A DNA stretch of 64,000 nt from the NCBI GenBank assembly GCA_002007465.1, contig LNAC01001211.1:225967-289966 (forward strand). Direction: 5' to 3'. The notes under the pieces are model-generated. The model searched no databases. It was given only the letters and a program-made list of their open reading frames with translations, and was not told the DNA's origin. How positions within the stretch are numbered: position 1 is the first letter of the stretch; the number at the start of each line of letters is the position of its first letter. Source of the DNA: Ailurus styani. Lineage: Eukaryota; Chordata; Mammalia; Carnivora; Ailuridae. Of this stretch, positions 1 to 11,963 are shown piece by piece. A program made the position numbers and the translations under genes.

Positions 1-610
1 ACTAATAAACCGTGTAACTCTGATCAAATTTAAGTCGTATGGTTCAACAACATTTATCTGTCGAATTGAAGAATTGTTACTTAGAAATACTATCTCAGAA
101 ATAGGTGTGTTTTGAGTATGAAAAAAGGAAATATATGTGTAATGTCCGGCACTATCCCTAACACATCAGAAACATTAAGAAAATGGTATTTATTATGGTG
201 CTAATGCATACCTTTGTTTCCTTTGCAGACAGGCATTAGGAATAGTATTTTATTGCCATGTTGCCTATACACACTGTCACACAAGAAGCAGGGTGTGTGG
301 GTTTTGAAAATTTATATTGAGTTCAGTTAAAAATCAAGTCATGTTAAGATCATCCTCTTTTGCACAATTCTTTAGAGTTTTTTTTACAAGATCTATTATA
401 CAATTGTACATTTGTTTGTCCATATGCATTCTTAAAACCTATTTTGATGTGGCTTTTGTAAATTTTTAAGCTGTTTTGAGAACACATATAGTCCTTATGC
501 AGACCATTCCCATTTGCTGCTTTTGTTATTTACCAGACTAAAAGGGGAGCCACAGATTCTTAGAGTGAATGAGAACTACTCCATCTAAAGCATAATAGCT
601 TTAACAATAC
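1..610. other. Unique AT-rich DNA, no recognised feature
   Basis: I see no long open frame, no repeat family I recognise and no splice-flanked exon. Base composition is AT-rich like the rest of the window. Confidence 0.5.
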
Positions 611-611
611 T

Positions 612-840
612 TATTCAGGATTCGACAAATATTCACTGAGTGTCTGTTCCATACCTTACAACACTTCTCATCTATATTCTCTTGGAACATTCATTCTAGT
701 AGGGGAAAAAGACCATCAACAAGTTAACAATAAGTAAACAAAGGCAATGTGGTAATGAGATCTGGGTTACTTTTCCAAGAACAGAAATGCCTCTTATCAT
801 TTAAGGCTCAGCTCAGATGCTACCTCCTCAGAGAGAAGAT
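612..840. repeat. L2 LINE relics in both orientations
   Basis: Bases 612-765 resemble the reverse complement of an L2 3' end: a motif like 'cgacaaatattcactgagtg', then 'cattctagtaggggaaaaa' and a stretch like 'aacaataagtaaacaaa'. Bases about 795-835 ('ctcagctcagatgctacc') resemble L2 in the forward direction. Both are heavily diverged and non-coding. Family assignment is from remembered consensus. Confidence 0.5.
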
Positions 841-1164
841 GCACGGTAAGGACACTCCAGGCTAAGAGAACTGCAAAGTAGAAACTCCTTGAGTTAGAAA
901 TGAGAAAACGTGGGGGGAAATAGCATCAAGGGGCAAGACGTCACGTTGGGATGACTTAAAATTACATATTCCAACTTACATATGCTTACTATAGGAAAAT
1001 TTGTCTGCCTTTACCATCTCCTAGTTGTTTCCGGTATAGTGCTTGAGAATTGTGCAATACTATAAACCTAACCCTCCTAATGTTTGTCTCTTTAACACCA
1101 AACTTTCTCATTTCCTTTCAACATCACTAGGTAGTATAATAAGAAGTGTCCTGGCTTTGTTGTT
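841..1164. other. No recognised feature
   Basis: Short unique stretch between an L2 relic and a MIR. Nothing identifiable. Confidence 0.45.
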
Positions 1165-1385
1165 AGATATATAAACACCAACTCTGATATATATTAACTT
1201 GGTAGTCTCAGGAGAATTACATAATCTTTCTTAACTCCAGTTTTCTCTTTTGTAAAATAAGGAAAATCACACCCAGCTCCCAGGAATATTGTGAAGAGTC
1301 AATGAGAGAACTTTGCAAAGTACAAAGATAGCACCAGGCACATAACATGTGTTAAATGAAAGGCAGCTATACTAATAACAGTCAT
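1165..1385 (+). repeat. MIR SINE (ancient tRNA-derived)
   Basis: The order of motifs follows MIR: a 'tcctggctttg' region, then 'ttctcttttgtaaaataagg', a GTGAAGAGTCAATGAGA-like segment, and an ending like 'gcaccaggcacataacatg' followed by 'aaaggcagctatact'. It is mammal-wide, very diverged and inert. Confidence 0.75.
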
Positions 1386-1729
1386 TACATTCTTATTACC
1401 CTTGTTTTATGGCAGCTCTCCTGTTTGTCAGCTTTCCTCTGAAAGCACAGATCCCAGGATTTAATACAGAACTCTAGGTAGGGTTCATTGAGGTCATCAC
1501 TTAAGAACTATTATATTCTTTGTTCTTTACACTTCACTTTTATAATTGAGGTCTACGATGTTTTCGATGTTTTTGGCAAGTATATGATACTTATAGTGAC
1601 CTCTTTGTAAACAAATATTCTGATCTTGTTTGCTTATGTTTACTTTTTTTCTTCTTTTATGAACTGTTAAATCTCTGAAACTTGGATGGGAGGCAACGTA
1701 AAACAGGATAAAATCCTGACTTTGTGGCC
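1386..1729. other. No recognised feature
   Basis: AT-rich unique DNA. A short open frame on the minus strand here has no recognisable protein signature. Confidence 0.45.
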
Positions 1730-1935
1730 ACATCTGGCTTTGAATACTGGCTTTGAATCTGAACTGGAGCACGTTGCTAAAAAATTCTGAGCATTTCCCT
1801 CATTTGTTGAATTTGGATTTTAATAATTACTCTGTAGTGCTTTTGTAAAAATTACATAGGATTATATATTTAAAATGTTAACATAAAGTCTAGGATATAA
1901 TAATAGATCAATAAATAGTAGCTATCATTAACATC
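1730..1935 (+). repeat. MIR SINE, degraded
   Basis: Traces of the MIR core ('ctggctttgaatctgaac') and of its 3' end ('caataaatagtagctatcat') flank an AT-rich middle. It lies 345 bp after the preceding MIR in the same orientation. Confidence 0.55.
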
Positions 1936-1988
1936 CTATTAAACTGTAATTTGTTAAATTGTTACTCTAAATAAGTATCTCTTATTTG

Positions 1989-2185
1989 TTTTAAAGATTT
2001 TATTTATTTATTTGAGAGAGAGAGAGAGAGAGAGAGCAAGCGTGCACAAGTTTTGGGGTGGGGGACAGAGGGAGAGGGAGAAACAGACTCCCCACTGAGC
2101 AAGGATCCTGAAATGGGGTGGGGCTCTATCCCAGGACCCTGAGCCAAAGGCAGACACCCAACCAACTAAGCCACCCAGGGACCCC
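1989..2185 (-). mobile_element. SINEC (tRNA-Lys-derived carnivore SINE)
   Basis: Reverse-complement SINE: TTTAAAGATTTTATTTATTTA tail side first, a (GA)n tract at about 2013-2037, ending in the head at 'agccacccagggacccc'. The 10-bp target duplication AAGTATCTCT lies at 1973-1982 and 2186-2195. Diverged from the youngest copies in the window. Confidence 0.9.
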
Positions 2186-2199
2186 AAGTATCTCTCTTT

Positions 2200-3800
2200 T
2201 TTAGATCTTTTTCTATAATCTCTATATATGTTTTCTTCCATTTTTGAGTCAGGAATAAATTTTATTAGTGCTCTACTACATTTATGGTAACATGATTGAT
2301 GTGACTGAAAAGATCAAAACTAAGTGTAGTGCCCCAGGATAATCCACAGGACATCGCTCTATATGCAAACTAATTCACAGGTGGGTATGGGCAGTCAGCC
2401 ATTGCCAAAGATACCTTTGTTCTTTCAAGATGTATTAGCTGTTGATTTATATGTAGTCCAGCTTTCCTTGGATTAATATGTGATTATATAACAGATGGGT
2501 TGGGTAGATATCGATGTACAAATTAACTTTATTATCCTTAATTTGTGAAATGTGTTAACAAACAAATTACTATTTTTAATGATTGCTAAAATGTTTTTTA
2601 TGACTTATTTGCACAAATTGCACTCTCATTTATTAGAAGCATAAAGGAATACGTATGAATGGTCATTTTCCCACAATCCCTGTGGTCTTGCCATTTGCAA
2701 TGGTTTCTGTTTATTCCTGCCTATGGACAAAGTTGTTCCTCATTCCAACAAATTATAGTATAAGAACCTATTTGATAAAGCATTCTCCATTCTGCTGGGT
2801 AAAATTGCATGGGCATATTTTTATACATTTTGATGTGTTAAATTCCCTATCAGAAGGTTTCAAGCCATACTATTAGATTTTGATGTAATTTATGTCAGTA
2901 CTTGGAATCTCCATAATGACTTTATTGACAAGTAGTGTACTCTGGGACTTTGGGATTTGGGAAATGAGATAGGAAACCCATTCCAGTTGCACCATAAAAG
3001 GTTTTCATAACTTTTATAAATGTATAAAATAATCAGTTGAAGTGAATTCAAATGAGTCTAATTTAAATAATATAAATGTAATTAAGCAATAGTGATTCCA
3101 AATTTTACTCCATTGTAGTACCTTTTCAAGACGTTACAGCTTGCAAAATTCTGTTCTTAAAGAAAAAAATAGAAAAACATTTTTAAGAGGGGATATAGTA
3201 TATTCTTGGTGTCAAAATAGAAAAAAACTTGATTCTTTCGTTCATAATTTTTCTTTCTTGTAGAGACTCTTAGGAAAAGGAAAAGGAAATTTATGTTGAA
3301 ATTAATTTTGCAGACCTTTTTCAATAATAATATACATTCTTATTTCAATTTTAAATACAATTCAATTCTTCAATTCTAAAATACAGGAGGATGTAATAAA
3401 GATTGGTAATTATGCTTTAAAGGGGAAAATTGCCTTGAAGATGTTAAGTTTAAAATCTACATGGTTTGCTTTTTTATCATGTTTTCATCTTGTCATTTGC
3501 AATCATATCAAATCCTTATTTTCTTCTTTAAAATTAAAAAAAATGAACAGAACTGAAGACTTAAATTTGAAACCTGGTTGCTTTTTATATTTTAATTTAC
3601 AAATCATCTCTTTTTTCTTTTAATTTAAACTTAGGTTAAAGTGATTTAATAAATAGTTTATAATTATGTCTAAAGATGTTCATAGCAGTACAAGGCAAGC
3701 AAATCCATTGCTATGGCTTAGTGATATTGATATTGGTGTTCTGATTTAATAAAACAGTGTACACTATATGGCTGAGGGAGAGATGAATCTTCTTTTTCCT
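2200..3800. other. Unique AT-rich DNA, no recognised feature
   Basis: About 1.6 kb with only short open frames (73 codons or fewer) of no recognisable family. I identify no repeat with confidence. Confidence 0.5.
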
Positions 3801-3817
3801 TAAGAAGAGGCTACAGT

Positions 3818-4019
3818 GGGTGCCTGGGTGGCTCAGTGGGTTAATGCCCCTGCTTTCGGCTCAGGTCATGATCTCAGCGTCCTGGGATCGAGGCCCGCAT
3901 CGGGCTCCCTGCTCAGCGGGGAGCCTGCTTCCTCCTCTCCCTGTCTCTCTGCCTGCCTCCCTGCCTACTTGTAATCTCTCTCTCTGTGTCAAATAAATAA
4001 ATAAAATTAAAAAAAAAAA
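3818..4019 (+). mobile_element. SINEC, young copy with perfect 16-bp TSD
   Basis: Complete element: GTGCCTGGGTGGCTCAGTGGG head, CT-rich middle, AAATAAATAAATAAAA tail and poly(A). The flanking target duplication AAGAAGAGGCTACAGT is perfect at 3802-3817 and 4020-4035. An intact duplication and a long A tail indicate recent insertion by L1 machinery (inference from known SINE biology). Confidence 0.95.
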
Positions 4020-4035
4020 AAGAAGAGGCTACAGT

Positions 4036-4540
4036 ATTCCATCAAGGCTAATTTTGGTTGAGATACATCTCATCAAATGATTTTAACAAAATGTACTAGA
4101 GAATGTGAAATCACAGTGTATTTAAAAGGAGGCCAAAAGAATGCATATAAATCTTATTGATTTAAAATTGTATTAGTTTCATTTTTAAAATCATTTACTT
4201 ATCTGAGTTAAATAGATTTCAATTTTGACTTTAATTCATTGAGCACCTTAAAATGTATTAAAAAGCACTGTTGAAAGGCTGCGGGTTATGAGTAAAATAT
4301 GGGATATAATAATTGATAGTTGTAGTAAATGGGCTCCCTTAAATTTGTAAGGTGAAGAAGTGAGTCAGGTTCACTGTTGCAATCCTACTCAGACAAAGAG
4401 TTGGGAATACCTAGGTTTTACCATAAAGATTTTTTGAATAAATCAATAAATGAATGAAAAAATAAAGAAATGCTAGCACAAATACATTCAGAAAAATATT
4501 GGTAGTAAAGGTGACCTTGAATTTCTGAACAGTCTCTCTC

Positions 4541-4543
<3 letters not shown>
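4036..4543. other. No recognised feature
   Basis: AT-rich unique DNA between a SINE and a CA microsatellite. Confidence 0.45.

Positions 4544-4582
<39 letters not shown>
4544..4582. repeat. (AC)n microsatellite
   Basis: Uninterrupted AC dinucleotide run of about 39 bp. It is likely polymorphic in length. Confidence 0.97.
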
Positions 4583-4583
<1 letters not shown>

Positions 4584-4618
4584 TTTTAAAGGGTTAAGAA
4601 TCAATTTTAAGAGTTTCT

Positions 4619-6490
4619 AGTCCAAAGATAGTGACATAAGGGGTGCCTGGGTGGCTTAGTTGGTTGGGCATCTGACTCTTGATTTTGGCTCAGGTCATCT
4701 TCTCTGGGTTGTGGGATTGAGCCCTGTGTGGGTCTCTATGCTCAGCAGGGAATCTGCTTGCGATTCTCTCTTTCCCTCTCCCTCTGCCCCTCCACCCACT
4801 CATGCTCTCTCTCTCTTTCAAATAAATAAATAAAATCTTTGAGAAAAAAAGATGGTGACATAAGAGGGTCCTGGACTCACTTTTCTCCAAGGGCACACCA
4901 AATCTACAGCTACACAAGAGCAATTCCTCTGTACACATAGGTGAATGAGAAAATAGCCACATGGAAATGGGTAGGAAAAGCTGAAATGCACTCCCACCAT
5001 ACACCCCACCCCTGGAACAGTGACATACTAGTGGGAAAAAGCTCACAACTCAGCTTCTCCTAGAGGCATGAATGATTTGAACCTCACATCTAGCACCCAG
5101 ACCTTTAAGACTTTTACCCAATTGTTGAGCCCGGAAAACACCTAGGTCTGCCAGCCAACAGGGCTCACATGCAGGAGACCCACAAGACCACAAGTAGTAA
5201 ACAAAGAAATAATACCTAACAGATTTGTGAGGAGTTGCTGTGGCTCTCTCCACAAGGCTCTGTATACAGGAAGCAGACAGAAACACCCTTCTCACAGTCT
5301 TTACTTCAAAGAGGCCTGGATTCATACTTTAAAAAGTGGCTACCTAAGTAAGGGTCAGGCTTTTAACATAGCACACATGTAGGAGCTGCCTGTAATTCTC
5401 TCTGGATACCAAGGAAGATGTCATCACCACCATCAACCAAGGAAGATGTGTCATCACCACATTTTCCCTTTGCTTCAGTGGTGTCTCCTGGGAAGGAGCT
5501 TGTGCACATGTCTGATGCCCACACTTTTGTAGTTGCTGCCCCGTGGATGCACTACTTGATTACCTGGCTCTGGTGCCCAGTAGGGCTTGTGTTCAAAGGT
5601 CCCATAGCTCTATAGCAGCAACAAAAACCAGCTGTTAAGAGGTTATCCTCCCATGGCACAGTACAGAGGGTGCAGATAGAAAGGCCCATTGTTCAGTCTT
5701 TCCTTGAAAAAACCAACTGAATACTTTAAAAGCTGTTGCCTGAAGGTCCAGCTTCCAAACGGCCTGCATGTATGTGCTGACTGAGATCTTCCCCTTTGGT
5801 AATTGACAGCTCTTGGCACACTCTCAACTACTGAAAGTCCTCACAAATAAAATTGGCTGCTTGGACAACCACAGAGGTGTGGGAGACAACCAAGAGCTAG
5901 GAGGGGTTGGATGGTAAGATTTATCTCTTACACAAGACCACTCGATCAAGACTTGGCAATATGGCTGATTTATGTAATATGCAGAAACGAACACAGAGAG
6001 TCAAGGAAAATGAAGAAACAAAATATGTTCCAAACAAAAGAAAAAGACAAAATTCCAGAATAACTTTGATGAAAAGAAAAAAAAAGTAAGTGATTTACAG
6101 GATAAAGAGTTCAAAATGATGGTCATAAAGATTCTCACTGAAGTCAGAAGAACACTGCATAAACAAAATGAGCTTCAATAAAGATACAGAACAAAATAAG
6201 TACCAAACAGAAATTACAGAACTAAAGAATATAAGAACTGCACTAAAAAAAAATTCAGTACAGGGGGTTCAAGAGCATACTAAAGTAAGTCCAAGGAGCA
6301 GCAGACTCAAAGATAAAGAATAGAATTCATACAATCAGAGGAGCGAAGAGAACCAAGAATAAAAAAGAGCAAAGATAGCTTAGGGGATTTATGGGACAAC
6401 ATCTAGAGGCTGGTATTTATGTCATAGGGGTCCCAGAAGGTGAAAAGAGAGAAAAGGGGGCAAAAACCTTATTTGAACAAATAAATCGTA
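4619..6490 (+). mobile_element. L1 5' UTR and ORF1 remnant (old L1M-class)
   Basis: The 5' end reads like an L1M promoter region ('gtccaaagatagtgacata', then after a SINE 'gggtcctggactcact' and 'acaccaaatctacagctaca'). ORF1-like text follows from about 5980, with a translated trace VPEGEKREKGAKTLFEQI at about 6430-6486, resembling the L1 ORF1 central region. Multiple stops and frameshifts make it a dead copy. The SINE at 4641-4847 interrupts the 5' UTR. The element continues into ORF2 sequence at about 6487 after a large internal deletion. Confidence 0.75.
4641..4847 (+). mobile_element. SINEC inserted in L1 5' UTR
   Basis: Older SINE variant with the GTTGGGCATCTGACTCTTGA head and a short tail. 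The target duplication AAAGATAGTGACATAAG / AAAGATGGTGACATAAG lies at 4624-4640 and 4848-4864, with one mismatch. The duplicated site is itself L1 5' UTR, so the SINE postdates the L1. Confidence 0.92.
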
Positions 6491-8506
6491 TCAAAAATAA
6501 ATACCTATTAGTAAATTTAACCAAGGAGGTGGAACATCTATACATTGAAAACTATAAGACATTGATGGAAGAAATTGAAGGCAAAAATTAGAAAGGTCTT
6601 CTTCCATGCTCATGGATTGGAAGAATTAATATTGCTAAGATGTTCATACTACCTGAAACAGTCTACAGATTTAATGCATTTCCTATCAAAATTCCAATGG
6701 CATTTTCATAAAAATAGAAAAAAAAATCCTAAAGTATATATGGAACCAAATATAATCCTGAGTAGCTGAAGCAATCCTGGGAAAGAAGAATAAAGCTAGA
6801 AGAATTACTCTTACTGTTTTCAAACTATATTACAAAACTATAGTAATCAAAACAAATAGGGTATTGGCATAAAAACAGACATAAAGATCAATAGAACAAA
6901 ATATAGAGAGTCCAGAGATAAACTCAAGCATATTTGGTTAATTAATTTATGACAGAGGAACTAAGAACAATGAAGAAAGACAGTATCTTCAACAAATAGT
7001 GTTAGGAAATTGGAAAACCACATGCAAAAGAATGTAATCAGACCACTATCTAATACTATTCAGGAAAAATCAACTCAAATGGTTAAAGACTTGAACATAG
7101 ATCTGAAATCATACAACTCCTAAAAGAAAACAATGGGCATAAGCTCCCTGACATCATTCTTGGCAATGATTTTTATTGTTTCTAACACCAAAATCAAAAA
7201 GGAACAAAAATAAAAAGTGGGGCTATAACAAATTATAAGGTTTCTGCACAGCAAAGGACACTGTCAACCAAATAAAAAAGGCAACTACTGAATGGAAGAA
7301 AATATTTGCATGTCATGTATCTGATAAGTAGTAAATATCCAAAATATATAAAGAGCTCATACAACTCAATAGCAAAACAACAACAACAACAACACAAAAG
7401 CAACTCAAAAAATAGGCAGAGGAACTAAATAGACATTTTTCCAAAGAATAGATACAAATGAGTGATCAACAGAGATATGAAAAGTTATACAATATTACTC
7501 ATCATCATCAGGGAAATGAAAATGAAAACCAGAATATCACCTCACACCAATTAGAATGGCTGTCATCAAAAAGACAAGAGGTAACAAGTGTTTGAAAAAG
7601 TATGGCGGAAAGGGAACACTTGTGCACTGTTGTTGGGAATATACACTAGTGCAGCCACAGTGGAAAACAGTATGGAGGTTATCAAAAAAATTAAAATAGA
7701 AATACCATATGATCCATCCTTTCCCTTCTGGGTGTATATCAGAAAGGAACAAAATCACTATCTCAAAGTGATCTGCACACCTATGTTCATTGCAACATTA
7801 TTTAAATGGAAATAATGGAAACGACCTAAGTATCCATTGAAGGATAAATATGCATAAATAAAGTGTGATATATAAAAGGAAATATATATGTATTATACAT
7901 TTTATTGCATTTATTTTCTAGTTATATTAATATATATTATTAATTATTAATATAGAAATATACATTAAATGCATTATTTATAATTATAGAGATAATTATA
8001 TTATATATTATACATATATGTATGAGTATTATTCAGCCGTATGAAAAAAGGAAATCCTGCCATTTGTGACAGCATGGATGGACATTGAGGGCATTATGCC
8101 AAATGAGATAATTCTGAAAAAGAAGGACAAATATTGTATGAACTTACTTATATGTGGAACTTTATAATATCAAGCTCAGAGAAACAGAACAGATTGTTGG
8201 TTGCCATAGTTGGGAGCTGAGGGGTGAGGGAAATTGATGAAAGTGATCAAAAAGTACAAACTGAATTATAAGATAAATAAATTGTGATTTAAGTATAGCA
8301 TGGTGAATATAGTCAACAATACTGTATTGTGTATTTGAAAGTTGCTATGAGAGTAAATCTTAAATAACTATTTCAGGTGATGGATGTTTGCTAAAATTAT
8401 TGTAGTAATCATTTGATAATATATATGTATATCAAATCATTGTATTTTAAACTTTAAAGTAATACAGTGCTATTGTCAATTATATCTCAATAAAACTGGA
8501 AAAAAA
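6487..8506 (+). mobile_element. L1 ORF2 C-terminus and 3' UTR
   Basis: A translated trace LTKEVEHLYIENYKTL (about 6517-6564) matches the region just after the reverse transcriptase domain of L1 ORF2. It is followed in order by degraded C-terminal ORF2 text, a 3' UTR with 'tggggctataacaaattata', and a terminus like 'atctcaataaaactgg' plus an A-run. The endonuclease and reverse transcriptase domains are absent. An AT-rich expansion (7870-8035) interrupts the 3' UTR. This is an L1M-class fossil; stops occur throughout. Confidence 0.85.
7870..8035. repeat. AT-rich low-complexity expansion
   Basis: Nearly pure A/T with TATATTA and TAATTAT words, inserted into or expanded from the TATATAC region normal for L1M 3' UTRs. 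L1-like text resumes at 'gagtattattcagccgta'. Confidence 0.7.
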
Positions 8507-9211
8507 TCAGTTTTGTTTCTGATTGTTATTGACACAAAATAGTCTCAAAAAAATTAAATAATTGAGGATGAAGGAAAAAAATGGGTGAGAATATAACAAA
8601 GTCAGACTTAATATTAACTCACAGGAATTTACACCATGACATCCTGTCTACTTGTCCATTTCTTTAAGCTTCCTTACAGCCAGTGCAGTGAGAGAAACTG
8701 TTACCTAATTCACAGTGTCTTTACAGAAAATGTCTGTCAGGGGAAGATAAACTTTTCCTGAAACTTACACCCAAGAGGAATTTTTTTCCATGAGTACTTA
8801 AATAGAATTCTCTGACCTGAAACATGTTCTATTCAGATAGAATGTTTTGTGATGTTGTTTCTCATGGTAAATATAACACAGGCAACATGACAAACGTAAT
8901 TTACTTGAAATTTGGTCCAGATGCATTATGAATTACTCTTTTATCTTTGATAAATTAAATATCCAGAGCTTCAGTTTTCATACATTCTGCAGATTCCAAG
9001 AGAGCCTTGTAAATGTCTTAGAAGCTTCCTTCAGAGAGATGAGGCATGGGGCTAATTGAAGTGGAAGCAATACAGCAAGAAACAGCTCGGTTCTGCATAA
9101 AATTTAAGAAACGCTTTTATTTCCATAAAAAAAAAACCTGAAAAATCACTAGTTTATAGAAATATTAGACTTTTGGAGAATCATTCTGAATTTTTTGCAA
9201 AACTTAAATTC
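8507..9211. other. Unique DNA, no recognised feature
   Basis: Directly downstream of the L1 tail. Nothing identifiable, and no long open frame. Confidence 0.5.
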
Positions 9212-9243
<32 letters not shown>

Positions 9244-9256
9244 GTATGTATATAAA
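9212..9256. repeat. (TA)n microsatellite
   Basis: About 45 bp of TA repeats with TTTA and TGTA interruptions. Confidence 0.93.
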
Positions 9257-9610
9257 TAAAATGAGAAGTAGAATATTTAAAGCTTTTCTCTATGTGATCA
9301 GATGGGCTACAGTGCTCATTAAGAACAGAGCTATGTTTGTCAGTCAGTTTGATTGTACACAGAGTTAGTATCCTCTTAGAAAATCAATGCCCCTAACTGA
9401 AATACATTCCAAATTGGTGGGATGACATTTTTTTATAACTGCATTCATCTACTGAGACCAAAAAAAAATGCATAGATTAAAAAGAACCTATAAATTTTAA
9501 AGAAGGGAAACCAGTGACCAATCATTTATTAATATTTGATAGGCAAAAGCTACTTTGTAGACTGAGGAATTGAGAGAACAATGGTATGCTTTTGAAGTGT
9601 TTGTTGTTGT
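9257..9610. other. No recognised feature
   Basis: AT-rich unique DNA. Confidence 0.45.
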
Positions 9611-9808
9611 TTTTTTAAAGCTTTATTTATTTGAGAGAGAGAGAAAAACAGAGTGAGAGAGCGCAAGAGAGAGCGCAAGCAGGGAGGAGAGGGAGAAGCA
9701 GGCTCCCCACTGACCAGGGAGCCTGACATGGGGCTGGATCCCAGGACCCTGGGATCATGACCTCAGCCCAAGGCAGATGCTTAACTGACTGAGCCACCCA
9801 GGTGCCCC
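9611..9808 (-). mobile_element. SINEC, reverse orientation
   Basis: Poly(T) then AAGCTTTATTTATTTGAGAG, a GA-rich tract, and the head 'gagccacccaggtgcccc' at the right end. The target duplication is indistinct ('gaagtgtttgtt' against 'tgacgtatttgtt'). Confidence 0.88.
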
Positions 9809-9894
9809 TGACGTATTTGTTAATGAAGTGTTCTTTTGAGCTGAAATTGCAGATAAAAATGTCTGTGTGAAAGACAAAAGAATATATAGGTAAT

Positions 9895-9986
9895 GGGAGT
9901 GCCTGACTGGCTCAGTTGGTGAAGTTGGTGATTTTGGGTCATGCGTCCGAGCCCCACGTTAGGCATAGAGTTTAGTTAAAAAAAAG
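9895..9986 (+). mobile_element. Short, old SINEC relic
   Basis: Degraded tRNA-like head 'tgcctgactggctcagttgg', then 'ccgagccccacgttaggc' and a short A tail. The CT-rich middle of the longer elements is absent. This resembles the oldest carnivore SINE type. Confidence 0.7.
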
Positions 9987-10149
9987 TTAATCAATATGCC
10001 AAAGTGGCATATTAAGAAAAAAGATAACTATATAAGTAACAAGAAAGGAGCTTGATGTTTAAATAGTAAAGGTTTATAAAATATAAATATGTTTGTATTT
10101 ATATGTGTGTATATATACATAGCAAAAATATGTATAGACACATACATAA

Positions 10150-10960
10150 AACATATCATTTTAAATGTAGTATATATTCCCAAATTTTGAAAACATAAAC
10201 AAGGTAATAAAAATAATCTACAGATCCCACCAATGAGAAGTATTTACTCTTACCTGCTATTAAAATCCTGATTTTCATATGTGCATACATATTTTATAGG
10301 ATTGAGATTTTCTTTTTAACACTATTTTTAAAATAAAGATTTTCTTTTACATTAAACATTTATGAACATAATTTTAATGGCTGTGTAATATACTATTCCA
10401 TGACTATAAGGTAATTTATTGAATAATTTCCTTGTCTTATGGACTTATGCTTCTTCCATCTTTAAACATTTATAAAAATGCCATTTAAGGATTTTTTTTT
10501 TAGTATTTGTAGGCATTTTTATATTCTTGATTGTTTTCTTGAAATGCTTTCTGAAAGTAAAAATACAGGAATAAAAATATCGTAACTATTTATTAGTCAC
10601 TCATAGATATCATTCAGTTAGTTCACAGGAAACTGTAGGCCTTTATAACACACCTGCTATGCATCACTGTATGTTCACCAGCATTGAATGGTACTCATGT
10701 TAGTTTCCAAAAAAAAGTGGGGGGGAGCAATTTGCATCTCTGTGCTTACAAGTAAGTTTAAATATACTTTTGAATTATATTATTTAGTTCTATGTTCTGT
10801 GAACTGCATATTCATTTACCCATTTATGTATTTGAGTCTTAATATTTATCTCATGATGAGTTTCTATTTGTTTTTGATAGTAATTTTGAAATTAATGGAA
10901 AATTTATTTTTAAAAGGATTGGGAAAATATTTTAAAGATGCCACTTTGAATTAGGTTTAA
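10150..10960 (-). mobile_element. Antisense L1/HAL1-like 3' region, highly diverged
   Basis: Several blocks match the reverse complement of old L1 3' regions: 'gaacataattttaatggctg', 'ttcaccagcattgaatggta' and 'gcaatttgcatctctgtgct'. The 88-codon forward open frame at 10688-10954 is antisense to this element and is not a gene. Confidence 0.6.
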
Positions 10961-11008
10961 AAGAAATACAGTCATGAAGTTTCCATTGCATCAAGACATT
11001 GTGACTTT

Positions 11009-11193
11009 TTTTTTAAGATTTTTTAAATTTATTTGTCAGAGAGAGAGAGCACAAGCAGGCAGAGTGGCAGGCAGAGGGAGAAGCAGACTCCCTGCTGAGC
11101 AAGGAGCCTGATGTGGGACTCAGTCCCCGGGCCCTGGGATCATGACCTGAGCCGAAGGCAGCTGCTTAACCAACTGAGCCACCCAGGCGTCCC
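11009..11193 (-). mobile_element. SINEC, reverse orientation, 16-bp TSD
   Basis: The target duplication AAGACATTGTGACTTT lies at 10993-11008 and 11194-11209, perfect. The element has the full head ('gagccacccaggcgtccc') and a short GA tract. Confidence 0.95.
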
Positions 11194-11442
11194 AAGACAT
11201 TGTGACTTTTACAACTTCTACATTTTTATGATCTAATACTTGGATAAATGAATATTTTGAGCTATTCCTCTGTCACTTTTCAATTTCAGTACAAAATTCT
11301 AAAAGTTAGAGGGCAATAAATACATTTAACATGATCACAATTTTTGTGAAATGTACTAAACTCTGCATAATATTTGCACTCAAAGTTTTAAAAATTTGTT
11401 AGTGCTGACTTTCTGTACTTGTCTCTCACTTCAAGAAATACT

Positions 11443-11587
11443 ATTAGACGAGGGTATTAAGGAGGCACTTATTGTGTGGAGCACTGGGTGTTATTCGCAA
11501 ACAATGAATCATGGAACACTACATCAAAAACTAAGGGTGTACTGTATGGTGACTAATATAACATAATAATAATAATAATAATTAAAA
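11443..11587 (+). mobile_element. 5'-truncated carnivore L1, 3' end only
   Basis: About 145 bp of a carnivore L1 3' terminus ('tggagcactgggtgttattc', 'acactacatcaaaaactaag', 'atggtgactaatataacat') ending in (AAT)n and poly(A). The 10-bp target duplication AAGAAATACT lies at 11433-11442 and 11588-11597. Non-coding. Confidence 0.88.
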
Positions 11588-11597
11588 AAGAAATACT

Positions 11598-11963
11598 CTT
11601 GGAATGAAATGCACCATGAATCACGGCTTTCACTAGACGAGGTCCGATTTATTCAGTTATAGTAATTGGCTCAATAGAATAAAACATAATTAAAAACCAT
11701 AATTAAGGTGTTGTCTATACCAGAACATCTTTATCTACAGAATAAAATATCTGAGCCGTTAAATTGGCATGAATACACAAATGCTCTTTTTTCCAAGATA
11801 AAGTCAGTGATTATAAACATGCATCTTCAAACGAATCACATCCATGAGGAGTAAGTGGGGAAACAGTGAATGAAAAAGTATGTATGATTAGATAAACAGC
11901 CAATTTTTTGTGTCATTGAAAATCCAATTCAGTATCTTATTTGAAAAAGTATTAAAGAAGTAG
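11598..11963. other. No recognised feature
   Basis: Unique AT-rich stretch. Confidence 0.45.

Noticed and set aside
5418..6089. Short frames within 5.4-6.1 kb considered as exons
   Set aside because: They fall in the L1 5' UTR and degraded ORF1 and are not conserved in frame.
9992..10013. Perfect small palindrome AATATGCC-AAAGT-GGCATATT
   Set aside because: An 8-bp arm is short enough to occur by chance in 64 kb of AT-rich DNA, and nothing around it suggests function.
10688..10954. 88-codon hydrophobic frame resembling a membrane protein
   Set aside because: It is antisense to a diverged L1 relic; Phe/Leu/Ile richness follows from T-rich sequence.
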